From: Ardenticatenaceae bacterium
GTDB taxonomy: Bacteria; Chloroflexota; Anaerolineae; Promineifilales; Promineifilaceae
Assembly: GCA_020634375.1 (NCBI GenBank)
Contig: JACKBX010000010.1
Coordinates: 186,001-250,000 of the forward strand
DNA length: 64,000 nucleotides
Direction: 5' to 3'
Shown: positions 18,103 to 26,997 of the stretch, piece by piece
Layout of the letters: every line of letters begins with the position of its first letter
Position numbering within the stretch: position 1 is the first letter of the stretch
Made by a program: the position numbers and the translations under genes
The notes under the pieces: model-generated
Databases searched by the model: none
What the model saw: only the letters and a program-made list of their open reading frames with translations
Told to the model about the DNA's origin: nothing

Positions 18103-18494
18103 TACGACTTTTCCACCGTTTGTTGAATTGCCTGTATCGTTTGATTAAACAGGCGCTTATAAGAGATTGTCTGGTTGAAGATGACGCTTAAAATGAGCCG
18201 GGTTTGTCCCACCTGAAATGGACGACAGACCAGAAAACGGCCGTCTTTCCCCTGAAGCATCAACTCCTCACTATCTTGCAAACCTAACATCGTCGAAGAA
18301 AGCTGTGCTGTCGTCAGCATAAACCCGGCCACCGCCGCCAGTTGATTACAACCCGGAGTGGATTCCACCGTGTCCATTGTCAAGCCATCTTCTGTAGATA
18401 ATACGGCCGTTTGCACACCAGGAAATTCATTCAAATCGGCCATGATATGCTGCAACCGACGAGACACGTTAGAGGCCTTACCCTTTGCAAACAT
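18102..18494 (-). CDS. Roadblock/LC7 domain protein (MglB-like)
   Basis: 130 residues from the ATG at 18494; an ATG at 18536 would add 14 residues but overlaps the upstream gene by 38 bp. It is a single roadblock/LC7 fold (RRLQHIMADLNEFPGVQTAVLSTEDGLTMDTVES ... LAAVAGFMLTTAQLSSTMLGLQDSEELMLQGKDGRFLVCRPF). Small roadblock proteins form dimers that stimulate or position MglA-type GTPases. It lies directly between two other roadblock genes and just after the GTPase gene. Confidence 0.82.
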   Translation of the reverse strand: MFAKGKASNVSRRLQHIMADLNEFPGVQTAVLSTEDGLTMDTVESTPGCNQLAAVAGFMLTTAQLSSTMLGLQDSEELMLQGKDGRFLVCRPFQVGQTRLILSVIFNQTISYKRLFNQTIQAIQQTVEKS

Positions 18495-18498
18495 ACCC

Positions 18499-19041
18499 TT
18501 ACCCCAGCCCCGAATTGTCATTCGAGAACAATTCATCTAACTGCTGGTTCAGCGCCTCGCCAAAACCATCTTCCACATTGGGTTGCACGGCCAATGCCGC
18601 CTTTTCCCGTTCGATGGCTGCTTCTTCAGCCAGGGCCAACAACTCCTGCTGTGCCTGTTGCGAAAAGAGGCGCACCATCCCCAACATCGCCTTACGAGTA
18701 AAGGCAATAATCAACAGCAGTTCCGGCCCTATCGCCAGGATATACAAATTAGCCTGCTCACCCTCCAGCAGTTGCTGTTGAAAACTATCATGCAAGCCTA
18801 AAAAATGGCCGATCTCCTGCCCTGCTGCGAATCCCCCCGCCGCTAATGCGGCTAACCCTGTACTTTGCATCGTTGACAACCGCCCTCGATACAACACCAT
18901 GCGTCCGCTCACATCGGCCACCATAACCAATGGTGAGCCAGTCTGGTCGGCGAGCCGCAGGAGGCAATGATCCATTTGCCGCTGCTGTTCAGCATCAAAG
19001 GTAAGCGGGCGATCATGCAGCTTTGTCTTAGTCATAGTCAT
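18499..19041 (-). CDS. Roadblock/LC7-like protein with C-terminal helix
   Basis: 180 residues. The central part (LLRLADQTGSPLVMVADVSGRMVLYRGRL ... LAALAAGGFAAGQEIGHFLGL ... LLEGEQANLYILAIGPELLLIIAFTRKAMLGMVRLF) is a roadblock/LC7 fold with more divergence than its neighbours. A C-terminal Glu/Ala-rich helix follows. It starts 5 nt after the MglA-like gene's stop, as MglB genes often do, so a role as GTPase partner is likely. Confidence 0.78.
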   Translation of the reverse strand: MTMTKTKLHDRPLTFDAEQQRQMDHCLLRLADQTGSPLVMVADVSGRMVLYRGRLSTMQSTGLAALAAGGFAAGQEIGHFLGLHDSFQQQLLEGEQANLYILAIGPELLLIIAFTRKAMLGMVRLFSQQAQQELLALAEEAAIEREKAALAVQPNVEDGFGEALNQQLDELFSNDNSGLG

Positions 19042-19046
19042 TTGCC

Positions 19047-19619
19047 TTATAAACGTGCAATTACCTGGTTAATTAAGTTCTTCAATGTTTCGGCTGTGCC
19101 TGTGCCGTCTATGGCTGTTGCCGGAAATATGGGCGCTTCCGACACATTCAGAAATCGGCCCAACAAAGCCGGATCAACGGCATCTGGCAAATCTTGCTTA
19201 TTACATTGCAGCACAAAGGGTATATCTGTCGGTGAGCGGTCTAGCTCTTTGAGCTGCCGCCACATATCATTCATGGCCCGCCGGTTAACGGCCAACCGCT
19301 GCACAGATGAGTCAGCGACAAAAATGAGGCCGTCTACATCTTTAAGAACCAGTTTGCGCGTGGCCGCATAGTAAACCTGCCCAGGCACGGTGTATAGTTT
19401 GAACTTGGGGCGCAGCCCTTTGATCTCATTCAATTCCAACTGCATAAAGTCAAAGAAGAGGGTGCGGTCTTCGCGTGTTTTGACGGAAACGAGATCGCTG
19501 CGGCGTTGTGGTGGTAAACGGCCGTGAATCTGTTCCAGGTTGGTTGTCTTACCGCTCAATGGCGGCCCGTAATAAACCAGCTTGACTTGCAGTTCGCGCA
19601 TTTTCCAGTTAATGAACAT
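19047..19619 (-). CDS. MglA-like small Ras-family GTPase
   Basis: 190 residues. GPPLSGKTTNL is the P-loop; the TVPGQVYY stretch is the switch II/G3 region of MglA-type GTPases, and CNKQDLPDA is the G4 guanine-specificity motif. RELQVKLVYYG and NRRAMNDMWRQLKELD are typical of MglA. In Myxococcus and Thermus this family sets cell polarity and motility with MglB (roadblock) partners. Three roadblock genes follow at once here. The ATG at 19619 was chosen; the later ATG in KMREL would remove six residues. Confidence 0.88.
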   Translation of the reverse strand: MFINWKMRELQVKLVYYGPPLSGKTTNLEQIHGRLPPQRRSDLVSVKTREDRTLFFDFMQLELNEIKGLRPKFKLYTVPGQVYYAATRKLVLKDVDGLIFVADSSVQRLAVNRRAMNDMWRQLKELDRSPTDIPFVLQCNKQDLPDAVDPALLGRFLNVSEAPIFPATAIDGTGTAETLKNLINQVIARL

Positions 19620-19652
19620 AATCTTTTCTCATGGCTCCATGTATTAGGTCGG

Positions 19653-20981
19653 TTATTCAGAAATAGGGAGTCTGAAATTAATTTTTGCGCCCTGATCTTG
19701 ATAACCAACGACTTCTAAACTACCCCCGGCTGCCTCGTATGCTTTTTGGTAGGCTGCCAGTGTTTTCATGGTCGGCGGCTGATTTGGGGTGAAGCCGATG
19801 CCATTATCAGCGATGCTGCCTTGCAGGAAACGGCCGTCCCGATTAAACGATACCCCCACAATCGTTGCTTTGGCGTGCTGATACACATTCTTCAAACATT
19901 CGCCCACCGTCTTTTGAATGAGCGCACTCGCTTGCGGCGGGAGCGGCGCTTCCAAAGCATCTAAACGGTACTCAATTGCAATTTTTGTTTGCTGATTAAA
20001 CCGCGCCAATATCCCAGCAATGTTGTCCGCTAAAGTGCTGGGAGACACCTCTTTCGTTTGCGTAGAGAGCGCCACCGTTTCTTGAGATGATTTGGGTCGT
20101 GCCACATCTTGCTGGCCTGGCCCGGCCAATAAATCATCCAATTCTGACTGCACCGACTCGGCAAACTCTCTTCCCAACGGCGAAGCCGTCGTTTTGTTGT
20201 GCAATAAATCCAGCATCTCTTCCAATGCCCGCCGTGTATAGAGCCACACCAAGCCAATACGGCTGGCTTCCTTCCGGCGGTCAAAAATACTGGTCAAGAA
20301 ATAGTGGTGACTTAAGTTGACTGCATACAAATCATAGGGCGGCCCTTCGTAGTATGAGAGGTGCATGGGACGCGCATAATTAAGCTGCTCGGCCAACGCA
20401 TTAGAAGCAGCTACCGTGCCACCCAACAAAGCCATTGTTGAGGAGAGTTCTAATTCAGCAATTGAACCGGTGCTGACAAGAATATGCCCGGTGGTGTCGG
20501 CCAAAACCGTTGCCCTGGCCCCAATGTCCACCCGCAAAGCCTCAATACGATTCGCCAACTGTTCGAAATTCTCTCCCGACAAGACTGTAACATTCGATTG
20601 ACTATGAGTAGGCGGAGCTAATGCCTCCCGCACCGATTCCAACAGTTGCGGTATCTTCAACGGCTTGGAAAGTGCGCGAAAAACCTCTAGCTGACCGGCT
20701 TCATTCCACACGTTATTGGTTCCGTAAGCAGTAATGAGGATTGTTTTTGTTTTGGGGGATATTTTGCGCACTTGCCGCACCAACTCTAACCCATCCATCT
20801 GCGGCATTCGCAAGTCAGTAAGCATTAGATCGTATGGTTCTTTCTTTAATTCCTCTAACGCATCTGCACCCGAATTGACAGCCTTCGCAATGTAACCTTC
20901 ATCAACCATTTCCAGATGCTTTTGGAAAAAGAACGCCACTTTTGGCTCATCGTCAACAATAAGAATGCGGTGCTTTGTCAT
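19653..20981 (-). CDS. Receiver-roadblock-HATPase signalling protein
   Basis: 442 residues from the ATG at 20981. Domains: receiver (RILIVDDEPKVA, LMLTDLRMPQMDGLEL, ALSKPLKIPQ), a middle region resembling a roadblock/LC7 fold (LANRIEALRVDIGARATVLADTTGHILVSTGSIAELELSSTMALLGGTVAASNALAEQL), and a C-terminal HATPase of the NarX/DesK kind (VGECLKNVYQHAKATIVGVSFNRDGRFLQGSIADNGIGF). No clear phospho-acceptor His region is seen before the ATPase. It is 33 nt upstream of the MglA-like gene and could link two-component signals to the GTPase. Confidence 0.82.
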   Translation of the reverse strand: MTKHRILIVDDEPKVAFFFQKHLEMVDEGYIAKAVNSGADALEELKKEPYDLMLTDLRMPQMDGLELVRQVRKISPKTKTILITAYGTNNVWNEAGQLEVFRALSKPLKIPQLLESVREALAPPTHSQSNVTVLSGENFEQLANRIEALRVDIGARATVLADTTGHILVSTGSIAELELSSTMALLGGTVAASNALAEQLNYARPMHLSYYEGPPYDLYAVNLSHHYFLTSIFDRRKEASRIGLVWLYTRRALEEMLDLLHNKTTASPLGREFAESVQSELDDLLAGPGQQDVARPKSSQETVALSTQTKEVSPSTLADNIAGILARFNQQTKIAIEYRLDALEAPLPPQASALIQKTVGECLKNVYQHAKATIVGVSFNRDGRFLQGSIADNGIGFTPNQPPTMKTLAAYQKAYEAAGGSLEVVGYQDQGAKINFRLPISE

Positions 20982-21132
20982 GTGTTTGAGAATAACACAA
21001 GAGAGGGACCGAGAGTGTCCCAAAATTGTTCCAAACTCATTCCAACTGGCACGAACAATTAGTACCGGAATACCGGAGAACGCGAACGGCCGTCCTGATT
21101 TTGCTGTTTACCTTAGAGGGAGTAGGCAATCA

Positions 21133-23301
21133 TTAATCTTGCAATGGTAAGTAGATGGAAAAGGCGCTGCCGGAACCATATTTACTCTCAGCCTCAATAC
21201 GCCCGCCATGCGCATCAATGATGAACCTCGCCAATGTCAGCCCTAACCGTGCGGGGCGGGTTCCGTTACTATTGCTGTTATCCGGGCGCAGTGCCGGAAA
21301 CCCAGTCCACAGGTTTTCCAGACGTTCGGGAGGCATCCCCACGCCAGTGTCTAAAATACGCAAATACACTTCGCTGCTTGTTGTGCCACAAGTGATGTTA
21401 ATGACGCCGCCAATTTTGTTGAATTTGATGGCGTTGTGCAGAATATGCTGCACCGCTTCGATTAGCTGGCTGTGATCACCCAGTACGGGGGGTGTTTTCG
21501 CAACAGGGTCAAACTCGATATGGACTTGCCGCGCTTCAGCCATATTGCGTAAATGCCGCTGCGCGGCACGAGCGGCTTCATCTAATCGCACCATTTCAAA
21601 TTGGAATTGGTCACGACCTCGCAATCGAGAGGCCGTTTGCACAAAACGATCAAGCGTTGTCTCGACTTCGCTAACTTGTTGCTGCAAGGTTTCCCGTTGG
21701 GTTTCTTCTAGCTGGCCTCGTGCTTGTTGAATTTGTTCGTTGATGCTGTGAAACGGCCGTTTCAATTCCGGCGAAACCTGCTCAACAAAACGTGCATACA
21801 ACTGATTTAACGCTTGCAAATGACGTTTATCGAGAGCCAACGTCTGCATGTCCTGGTGTACCTGCTCATTTACCTGCTGCAAATGCGCCATATGACGCGC
21901 CTGCGTCAGCAGTGGCCCGGCTTGCTCTGCCAGCGTTCTTAATTGTGAAAAATCGGTCTGGTTATAGGGCAGCCCCCCCTGCTTGGCCCCCAAAGCCAAC
22001 AAGCCAGCTAACCTATCCCCAACGTACATGGGCACAAATAATACATGCTGCCAGGCTTCCAACATCTCCCGTTCCGCACTGTCCAACTCGCGGAAATCAC
22101 GCAAAATGTCAATATCGTGCTGCATCAGCAGGCTGCGCTGTTCGCGCATGTAGAGGGTAAAGGGACTATCTGCGGCAAACTGGACAGTTTGTGGCGGGGT
22201 GTTGCCTTTGCTGGCAAACGGCCGTAACACCAAAGCCTCATCCTCTCCATCTTCCGGCACAAACAGCCATATCTCCTTAACTCCCAGGTCAGCTTGCAAA
22301 ACCTGTAAAAATGCATTTGCCAATTGCTCAGGGTCCGGCAGCGCCGCCAACAAATTACGATACGTTGTACGCGCAATCGCCACCTGCCAGGCAGATGGTA
22401 AAAACAACCTGCTCGTCGCCTGATTGACCAGCCGATAAATCAATGTAAAGAACCCTGCAAACAAAGCGGCCGCTGCTACCAATAGCAAGTTGTGGGCTGC
22501 CACCGGCAGCGCATCTAACTGTTCCGTAATCACCCACAAAGCCAGCCACGACAATCCAAAAATAATCAGCGTGCCAGAAAGGCGGCGCAGTAACAGCCGA
22601 ACTGCCAGTTGCAGGTCTGGAAGTTGGCTGCTGCGGATACTCACTGTACCCACAAAAGCTGCTGGCAAAATCAACAAGAGGCCAGCCTCTTGCCAGGTGA
22701 CGCGCCCCGGCTGCTGTACCGAGGCCAGCATCCCACCTATGGCAAACAGCGTCAGCATCAAAGACCAATAATTCATCTGATTGAAATAGAGTGATAAGGG
22801 CAAACGGCTGCGCACCTGGCGCGTAAGCAGCCACGCCGATAACACCGACACCAGCCAACTGGCAACCCAGATACCAGCCCACAAGTCAAACTGGCGTACG
22901 GCCGTACCCGCCACACGAAACAGCGGCAGATAGGTTCCCCACAGGCTGCTGTCTAAACCCAGGCTGATGGTTATCAAAACCGCGCTGATGCCCACAGCAA
23001 CCGCTCCCCTTTCACGGGAAATAGACAAAAACTGCAACGTCGCCAGCAGCACACTCAGCGCCATCAAACTGAGTGCATAACGGCCAACCACACCCCAGCC
23101 AAAGATGAGCCAAGACGAAAAAGAAAGGCCGCCATACACCCGCAAAATGCTACTGGCCCATACGCTCCCTAAAATCAACGTCAGTGACCACAAGCGCAGC
23201 GTCACACCTCGCCGTGCTTCGGAACGCCACAAATAAATGATCATGCCCAAGAAACTGAGCGGGAAGATGGTTACGATGAGGAATTGTTGCGTTAGTGTCA
23301 T
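21133..23301 (-). CDS. Membrane sensor kinase-like protein (TM bundle, GAF, degenerate HisKA, HATPase)
   Basis: 722 residues from the ATG at 23301. About the first 300 residues hold many TM helices (7-9), followed by a GAF-like region (NLLAALPDPEQLANAFLQVLQADLGVKEIWLFVPEDGE ... VLFVPMYVGDRLAGLLALGAKQGG), a coiled coil and a HATPase (QHILHNAIKFNKIGGVINIT, LDTGVGMPPERL, GLTLARFIIDAHGGRIEAE). Where kinases have SHELRTP, this one has SPELKRP, so the usual phospho-acceptor His is Pro. It may be a pseudokinase or use another His. Three 11-bp direct repeats lie just upstream of the start. Confidence 0.83.
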   Translation of the reverse strand: MTLTQQFLIVTIFPLSFLGMIIYLWRSEARRGVTLRLWSLTLILGSVWASSILRVYGGLSFSSWLIFGWGVVGRYALSLMALSVLLATLQFLSISRERGAVAVGISAVLITISLGLDSSLWGTYLPLFRVAGTAVRQFDLWAGIWVASWLVSVLSAWLLTRQVRSRLPLSLYFNQMNYWSLMLTLFAIGGMLASVQQPGRVTWQEAGLLLILPAAFVGTVSIRSSQLPDLQLAVRLLLRRLSGTLIIFGLSWLALWVITEQLDALPVAAHNLLLVAAAALFAGFFTLIYRLVNQATSRLFLPSAWQVAIARTTYRNLLAALPDPEQLANAFLQVLQADLGVKEIWLFVPEDGEDEALVLRPFASKGNTPPQTVQFAADSPFTLYMREQRSLLMQHDIDILRDFRELDSAEREMLEAWQHVLFVPMYVGDRLAGLLALGAKQGGLPYNQTDFSQLRTLAEQAGPLLTQARHMAHLQQVNEQVHQDMQTLALDKRHLQALNQLYARFVEQVSPELKRPFHSINEQIQQARGQLEETQRETLQQQVSEVETTLDRFVQTASRLRGRDQFQFEMVRLDEAARAAQRHLRNMAEARQVHIEFDPVAKTPPVLGDHSQLIEAVQHILHNAIKFNKIGGVINITCGTTSSEVYLRILDTGVGMPPERLENLWTGFPALRPDNSNSNGTRPARLGLTLARFIIDAHGGRIEAESKYGSGSAFSIYLPLQD

Positions 23302-23332
23302 AATGTTTTTCCCACGTATTTCCCACAGCAAA

Positions 23333-23365
23333 ATGTGGGATAAATGTGGGATAAGTGTGGGATAA
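23333..23365. repeat. Three tandem 11-bp repeats upstream of the membrane kinase gene
   Basis: ATGTGGGATAA at 23333 and 23344 and GTGTGGGATAA at 23355 repeat at exactly 11 bp, about one helical turn. They lie 32-64 bp upstream of the kinase ATG (23301) and just after the stop of the gene before. Complementary TTTCCCACA copies lie at about 23319-23327. A regulator-binding array is plausible. Confidence 0.6.
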
Positions 23366-23373
23366 AATGAAAG

Positions 23374-24726
23374 TTACTTCAGAATGTAATTCGTACCTTT
23401 TTTCGAGCCAATCTTCAACAGCAAACCGCGATCGACCAAATCAACTAAATCACGGCGCAGTGTTTCCGCGGAAACACTGGGGCAAAGCTGCTGATATTCG
23501 CGGTTAGTGATGCTGCCATTTTCACGAATATAGGTTAACGCTCGTGTTTGACGCTCATTCATATTGTGCGTCCACTTGGGGATGGGAGCACGGTCGCGCT
23601 TATTAGTCAGCGTCACAGTAAAGGAGTGGGGCATGGCGTTAAACTGTGGCGGTTCTTGCCCAGCCTGCACCATATCTTCGATCATTTGATCAATACCCAA
23701 TCCCAATTCTTCAATGTACCCCCATTGGTACAGCCCGCTAACCAGGCGCGGATTGCGCGAAAAATGCTCTTCGACGAGGTTGTCCACCGTCATGTAGCCG
23801 GGCAGCCCGCCAGGACTAATAATTTCCAGGCGGTCGGCATACATGCGGATTTCGATGCGCCGTCCGGTGATACGGTAGTCGCGGTGCGCCACAGCATTTA
23901 CCAACGCTTCACGCACAGCAAAGCGTGGGTATTCGGTCAATTCTTCGCGCTCTAACTGGCTGACGGTGGCTCCCACGCGCATCTCCTCAAAGACAACATT
24001 CCACGCTCGTTCGACGATGCGTGCCAGGGGGCCGGTTAACTCATCTCGACGGCCGTATCCAATGCCGCCATCTCCACCGCGTGGTTCCGTGCCCGGAAAT
24101 TTGACAAAGACTACGCCACTTTGCGGAAAGAAGGCTTGCGGATTTTTGCCAAAAAGCAGCATTCCCACAACAGTAGGATTGCCGTCTCGGTCTGTTGCCC
24201 CAATCTCAAAGAGCAGTTGGTCAAGGTCGTTGACTTTGGCTGCACCGCGCCGTTCGCGCATGTCCAGGTATTCGCGGATAGTGTCGGGATTCAGGTCGTC
24301 GGGGCGTGCGCCGGGGACAAGTTCTAGCTCGAATTCGGCGGTATTTTTGCTGGCGGCCAGGTTGCGGATTTCGTCGCCGGAGAGCAGGCGGTTGGCCGCG
24401 CCGCTGCGAATGAGGACACGGCCGTCATCCAAACTATGCAGGTCGGCGCTGCGCGGGACGTTGATGCCTACCAACACGGCCGTTCCCATCTCCACCGGCT
24501 GCCAATGACTGGGCACAGGAGGACGGCAGAGGCTTACGGCCTCCAACAACGCACCTTCAGCCTCTTCTTCCCAAATGGAATCGGTAGCACGGCCGTTTTC
24601 ATTCAGCCCTAGCACAATCAGTCCGCCATCCCCATTGGCAAACGCCACCAGGCATTCCGCCAGTGCCGCCACCTCAGCCGAGGGTAGAAAGGCTAATCGT
24701 TGTCCCGGTCGTTTATTTCGCACCAT
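23374..24726 (-). CDS. AlbA_2/Schlafen-like DNA-binding protein with HATPase_c_4 and winged helix
   Basis: 450 residues. The N-terminus (EVAALAECLVAFANGDGGLIVLGLNENGRATD) is the divergent AAA_4/AlbA_2 domain. The middle (PRFAVREALVNAVAHRDYRITGRRIEIRMYADRLEIISPGGLPGYMTVDNL) is HATPase_c_4, and the end (MNERQTRALTYIRENGSITNREYQQLCPSVSAETLRRDLVDLVDRGLLLKIG) is a winged helix. Family members are often called ATP-dependent DNA helicase RecG-related or transcriptional regulators; the role is not known. It starts 28 nt after the ppgK stop, so it can be co-transcribed with it. Confidence 0.85.
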   Translation of the reverse strand: MVRNKRPGQRLAFLPSAEVAALAECLVAFANGDGGLIVLGLNENGRATDSIWEEEAEGALLEAVSLCRPPVPSHWQPVEMGTAVLVGINVPRSADLHSLDDGRVLIRSGAANRLLSGDEIRNLAASKNTAEFELELVPGARPDDLNPDTIREYLDMRERRGAAKVNDLDQLLFEIGATDRDGNPTVVGMLLFGKNPQAFFPQSGVVFVKFPGTEPRGGDGGIGYGRRDELTGPLARIVERAWNVVFEEMRVGATVSQLEREELTEYPRFAVREALVNAVAHRDYRITGRRIEIRMYADRLEIISPGGLPGYMTVDNLVEEHFSRNPRLVSGLYQWGYIEELGLGIDQMIEDMVQAGQEPPQFNAMPHSFTVTLTNKRDRAPIPKWTHNMNERQTRALTYIRENGSITNREYQQLCPSVSAETLRRDLVDLVDRGLLLKIGSKKGTNYILK

Positions 24727-24754
24727 GCCCCCAAGTATAGCAGATAGGTGTCAG

Positions 24755-25510
24755 CTATTGGCTAACAGCTTCTTTACTCACCGCAGCGGCAGCCGCGCCA
24801 ATAATGCCCGCCTCATTCCGCAGTTGTGCCGGAACCACCCGTGCCCGCGTCCGCAAGTAGGGCGCAAATTTCTCATATTTTTTACTGACGCCCCCCCCGA
24901 TAACCAGCAGTTCTGGTGAGAACAGAGCCTCGATATAAGCAAAATAGCTGTTCAGCCGCTTGGCCCACTCTTTCCAGTCCAATTTATGCTCTTTACGGGC
25001 GCGATCAGAAGCGGAAAATTCTGCATCGTGCTTCTTGCGTGGCAGGTATATGTGTCCCAATTCCAGGTTGGGCACAATTTGCCCGTTCACAAACATGCAA
25101 CTGCCAATGCCCGTTCCCAGGGTAAAAATCATCACCACGCCATCTTCACCTCGGCCTGCGCCAAAGCGCATTTCGGCAAATCCAGCTACGTCGGCGTCAT
25201 TCATCAGCGTCACCGGGCAACCAGTGGCCTGGGCAATGCCCTCACGCCCAGGGTAATTGATCCAGCGATCATCAATATTGGCCGCGCTTAACACAACCCC
25301 GTTAATGACAATGCTGGGAATGCCTACACCCAAAGGGCCAGAATACTCGAAATGGTCAACAAGCTGTTTGACTACCTTGATGACAGCTTTAGGGGAAGCA
25401 GGCTGTGGCGTGGGAATGCGCAAACGCTCGGTTATCATCTCGCCGTTATCCACATTTACCAGCGCCCCTTTGATGCCAGACCCGCCAATGTCAATGCCTA
25501 GAATGTCCAT
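24755..25510 (-). CDS. ppgK: Polyphosphate glucokinase (ROK family)
   Basis: 251 residues. LGIDIGGSGIKGALV is the ROK phosphate-binding motif; PLGVGIPSIV, NDADVAGFAEMRFGAGRG, FTLGTGIGSCMFVNGQIVPNLELGHI and ELLVIGGGVSKK complete the pattern seen in polyphosphate/ATP glucokinases of Actinobacteria and Chloroflexi. It would phosphorylate glucose with polyphosphate or ATP, in the cytoplasm. The ATG at 25510 follows a GGAGAAAC site. The first gene of the pair ppgK-AlbA_2, it is preceded by a short 7-bp repeat array. Confidence 0.9.
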   Translation of the reverse strand: MDILGIDIGGSGIKGALVNVDNGEMITERLRIPTPQPASPKAVIKVVKQLVDHFEYSGPLGVGIPSIVINGVVLSAANIDDRWINYPGREGIAQATGCPVTLMNDADVAGFAEMRFGAGRGEDGVVMIFTLGTGIGSCMFVNGQIVPNLELGHIYLPRKKHDAEFSASDRARKEHKLDWKEWAKRLNSYFAYIEALFSPELLVIGGGVSKKYEKFAPYLRTRARVVPAQLRNEAGIIGAAAAAVSKEAVSQ

Positions 25511-25512
25511 TT

Positions 25513-25550
25513 GTTTCTCCTGGTTGTTGGTGGCTGGTTGTTGGTATCTT
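25513..25550. repeat. Short 7-bp repeat array in the ppgK upstream region
   Basis: The spacer between the pyrimidine-nucleoside phosphorylase stop and ppgK holds imperfect copies of GGTTGTTGGT / GGCTGGTTG units. They are the same kind as arrays found in other spacers and in the glycosyltransferase genes. No terminator hairpin is obvious in the 54-bp gap. Confidence 0.5.
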
Positions 25551-25564
25551 CACTTGCCACTTGC

Positions 25565-26869
25565 CTACTCTACTACTGCGTAAATGTGCGGTAACGGCCG
25601 TACCACCTCTTCGCTCCATGTAATGGCTGCCAACACCCCTTCACGGGCTTCCGCTAATTTGGCGCGGTCATTGGCGTAGATGGTTCCAATGGTGTCTCCC
25701 GCCTTGTAAGTGTCGCCAATTTTTGCAGGTAATACGAAGCCCACGGCGTGGTCTACTTCATCTGTTTTCACCAGCCGCCCTGCGCCCAGGCGCACACACG
25801 CCCAGCCAATAGCAGCCGTATCCATAGCCGCAATGGTGCCGCTTTGCGGGGCCAAGAGCGGCTCCACATAAGCTGCTTGGGGCAGCAAGCTGGGGTCATC
25901 TGCCTGGGCCACATCGCCGCCCTGGGCACGCACCAGGTCGCGGAACTTTTGCCAGGCTGTGCCGTTGCTGCGCACGGCCGTTGCCAATCCTTTGGCCTCA
26001 TCTAACGATTGTGCTTTCCCGGCCAGCAAGATCATTTGTCCCGCTATTTCTAAACAGTGCGCCCAAAAACCTTCCGGGCCACGGCCGTGCAGCGTGTCAA
26101 TCGCTTCTTTCACCTCCAGCGCATTGCCTATGGCGTGCCCCAGCGGCTGATTCATATCCGAGATAATGGCAACTGTTTTGCGGCCAGCATCATTGCCAAT
26201 GTCCACCATAATTCGTGCCAGTTCTTGCGCCTTCTCCACAGTAGGCATAAATGCGCCACTGCCCATTTTTACATCCAGCACAATGGCGTCCGCGCCGGAG
26301 GCCAGTTTCTTGGACATGATGGATGCGGCAATAAGCGGCATACTAGCAACCGTCCCGGTCACGTCGCGCAGCGCGTACAGCTTGCCATCGGCAGGAGCCA
26401 ATTCTGCCGTTTGCCCGGAAAGCACTAACGCCACGTCCGCAAGCTGCTGCTTGAACTGCGGCAGTGACATCTCGAAATGCCAGCCGTTGAAAGATTCCAT
26501 TTTGTCCAGCGTGCCGCCGCTAGAACCCAGGCCTCGCCCGCTCATTTTGCCCACTGGAATGCCACATGCGGCCACAAGCGGCAGCACAACCAGCGACGTT
26601 TTGTCGCCCACACCGCCGGAAGAATGCTTGTCTACCACGAAGGGAGCCACATCATGCAAATCGAGCTGCTCACCAGATCGGGCTATTGCCAGGGTGAGGT
26701 CAACCGTTTCGCGGCGGCTCATGCCTTGCAGATATACGGCCATCATTAATGCCGAAGCCTGGTAATCAGGAATTTTATCATCTGTATAGGCACGAATAAA
26801 CCAGTCAATCTCTGCGGTTGTTAATTCACCGCCATCCCGTTTCTTTTCAATCAGGTCGATCATTCTCAT
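25565..26869 (-). CDS. pdp: Pyrimidine-nucleoside phosphorylase (thymidine phosphorylase family)
   Basis: 434 residues, full length for the family. DKHSSGGVGDKTSLVVLPLVAACGIPVGKMSGRGLGSSGGTLDKMESFNG carries the phosphate- and base-binding signature (family pattern S-G-R-[GA]-L). The C-terminal part (SGTIAAMDTAAIGWACVRLGAGR ... DHAVGFVLPAKIGDTYKAGDTI) is the PYNP_C domain. It would split thymidine, uridine or deoxyuridine with phosphate into base and (deoxy)ribose-1-phosphate, feeding deoC-type salvage; a deoC gene lies at 46.4 kb in this window. The choice of the deoA or pdp symbol depends on substrate range, which sequence does not settle. Confidence 0.88.
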   Translation of the reverse strand: MRMIDLIEKKRDGGELTTAEIDWFIRAYTDDKIPDYQASALMMAVYLQGMSRRETVDLTLAIARSGEQLDLHDVAPFVVDKHSSGGVGDKTSLVVLPLVAACGIPVGKMSGRGLGSSGGTLDKMESFNGWHFEMSLPQFKQQLADVALVLSGQTAELAPADGKLYALRDVTGTVASMPLIAASIMSKKLASGADAIVLDVKMGSGAFMPTVEKAQELARIMVDIGNDAGRKTVAIISDMNQPLGHAIGNALEVKEAIDTLHGRGPEGFWAHCLEIAGQMILLAGKAQSLDEAKGLATAVRSNGTAWQKFRDLVRAQGGDVAQADDPSLLPQAAYVEPLLAPQSGTIAAMDTAAIGWACVRLGAGRLVKTDEVDHAVGFVLPAKIGDTYKAGDTIGTIYANDRAKLAEAREGVLAAITWSEEVVRPLPHIYAVVE

Positions 26870-26997
26870 AGCTATTTTTCCATTGTCGTTGTTATCAGCG
26901 AGGATTTCCCGATTATAGCAGGAATCGGTATAATTCGGAGTTCATCTATTGAAAGCGAAGGGAAGTGGGGGGATCTTTCGCCCACAAGGAGTCTTAC

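Noticed and set aside
23333..23365. DnaA boxes / replication origin
   Set aside because: The reverse unit TTATCCCACA has one extra C compared with TTATCCACA; no dnaA, dnaN or AT-rich unwinding region is nearby.
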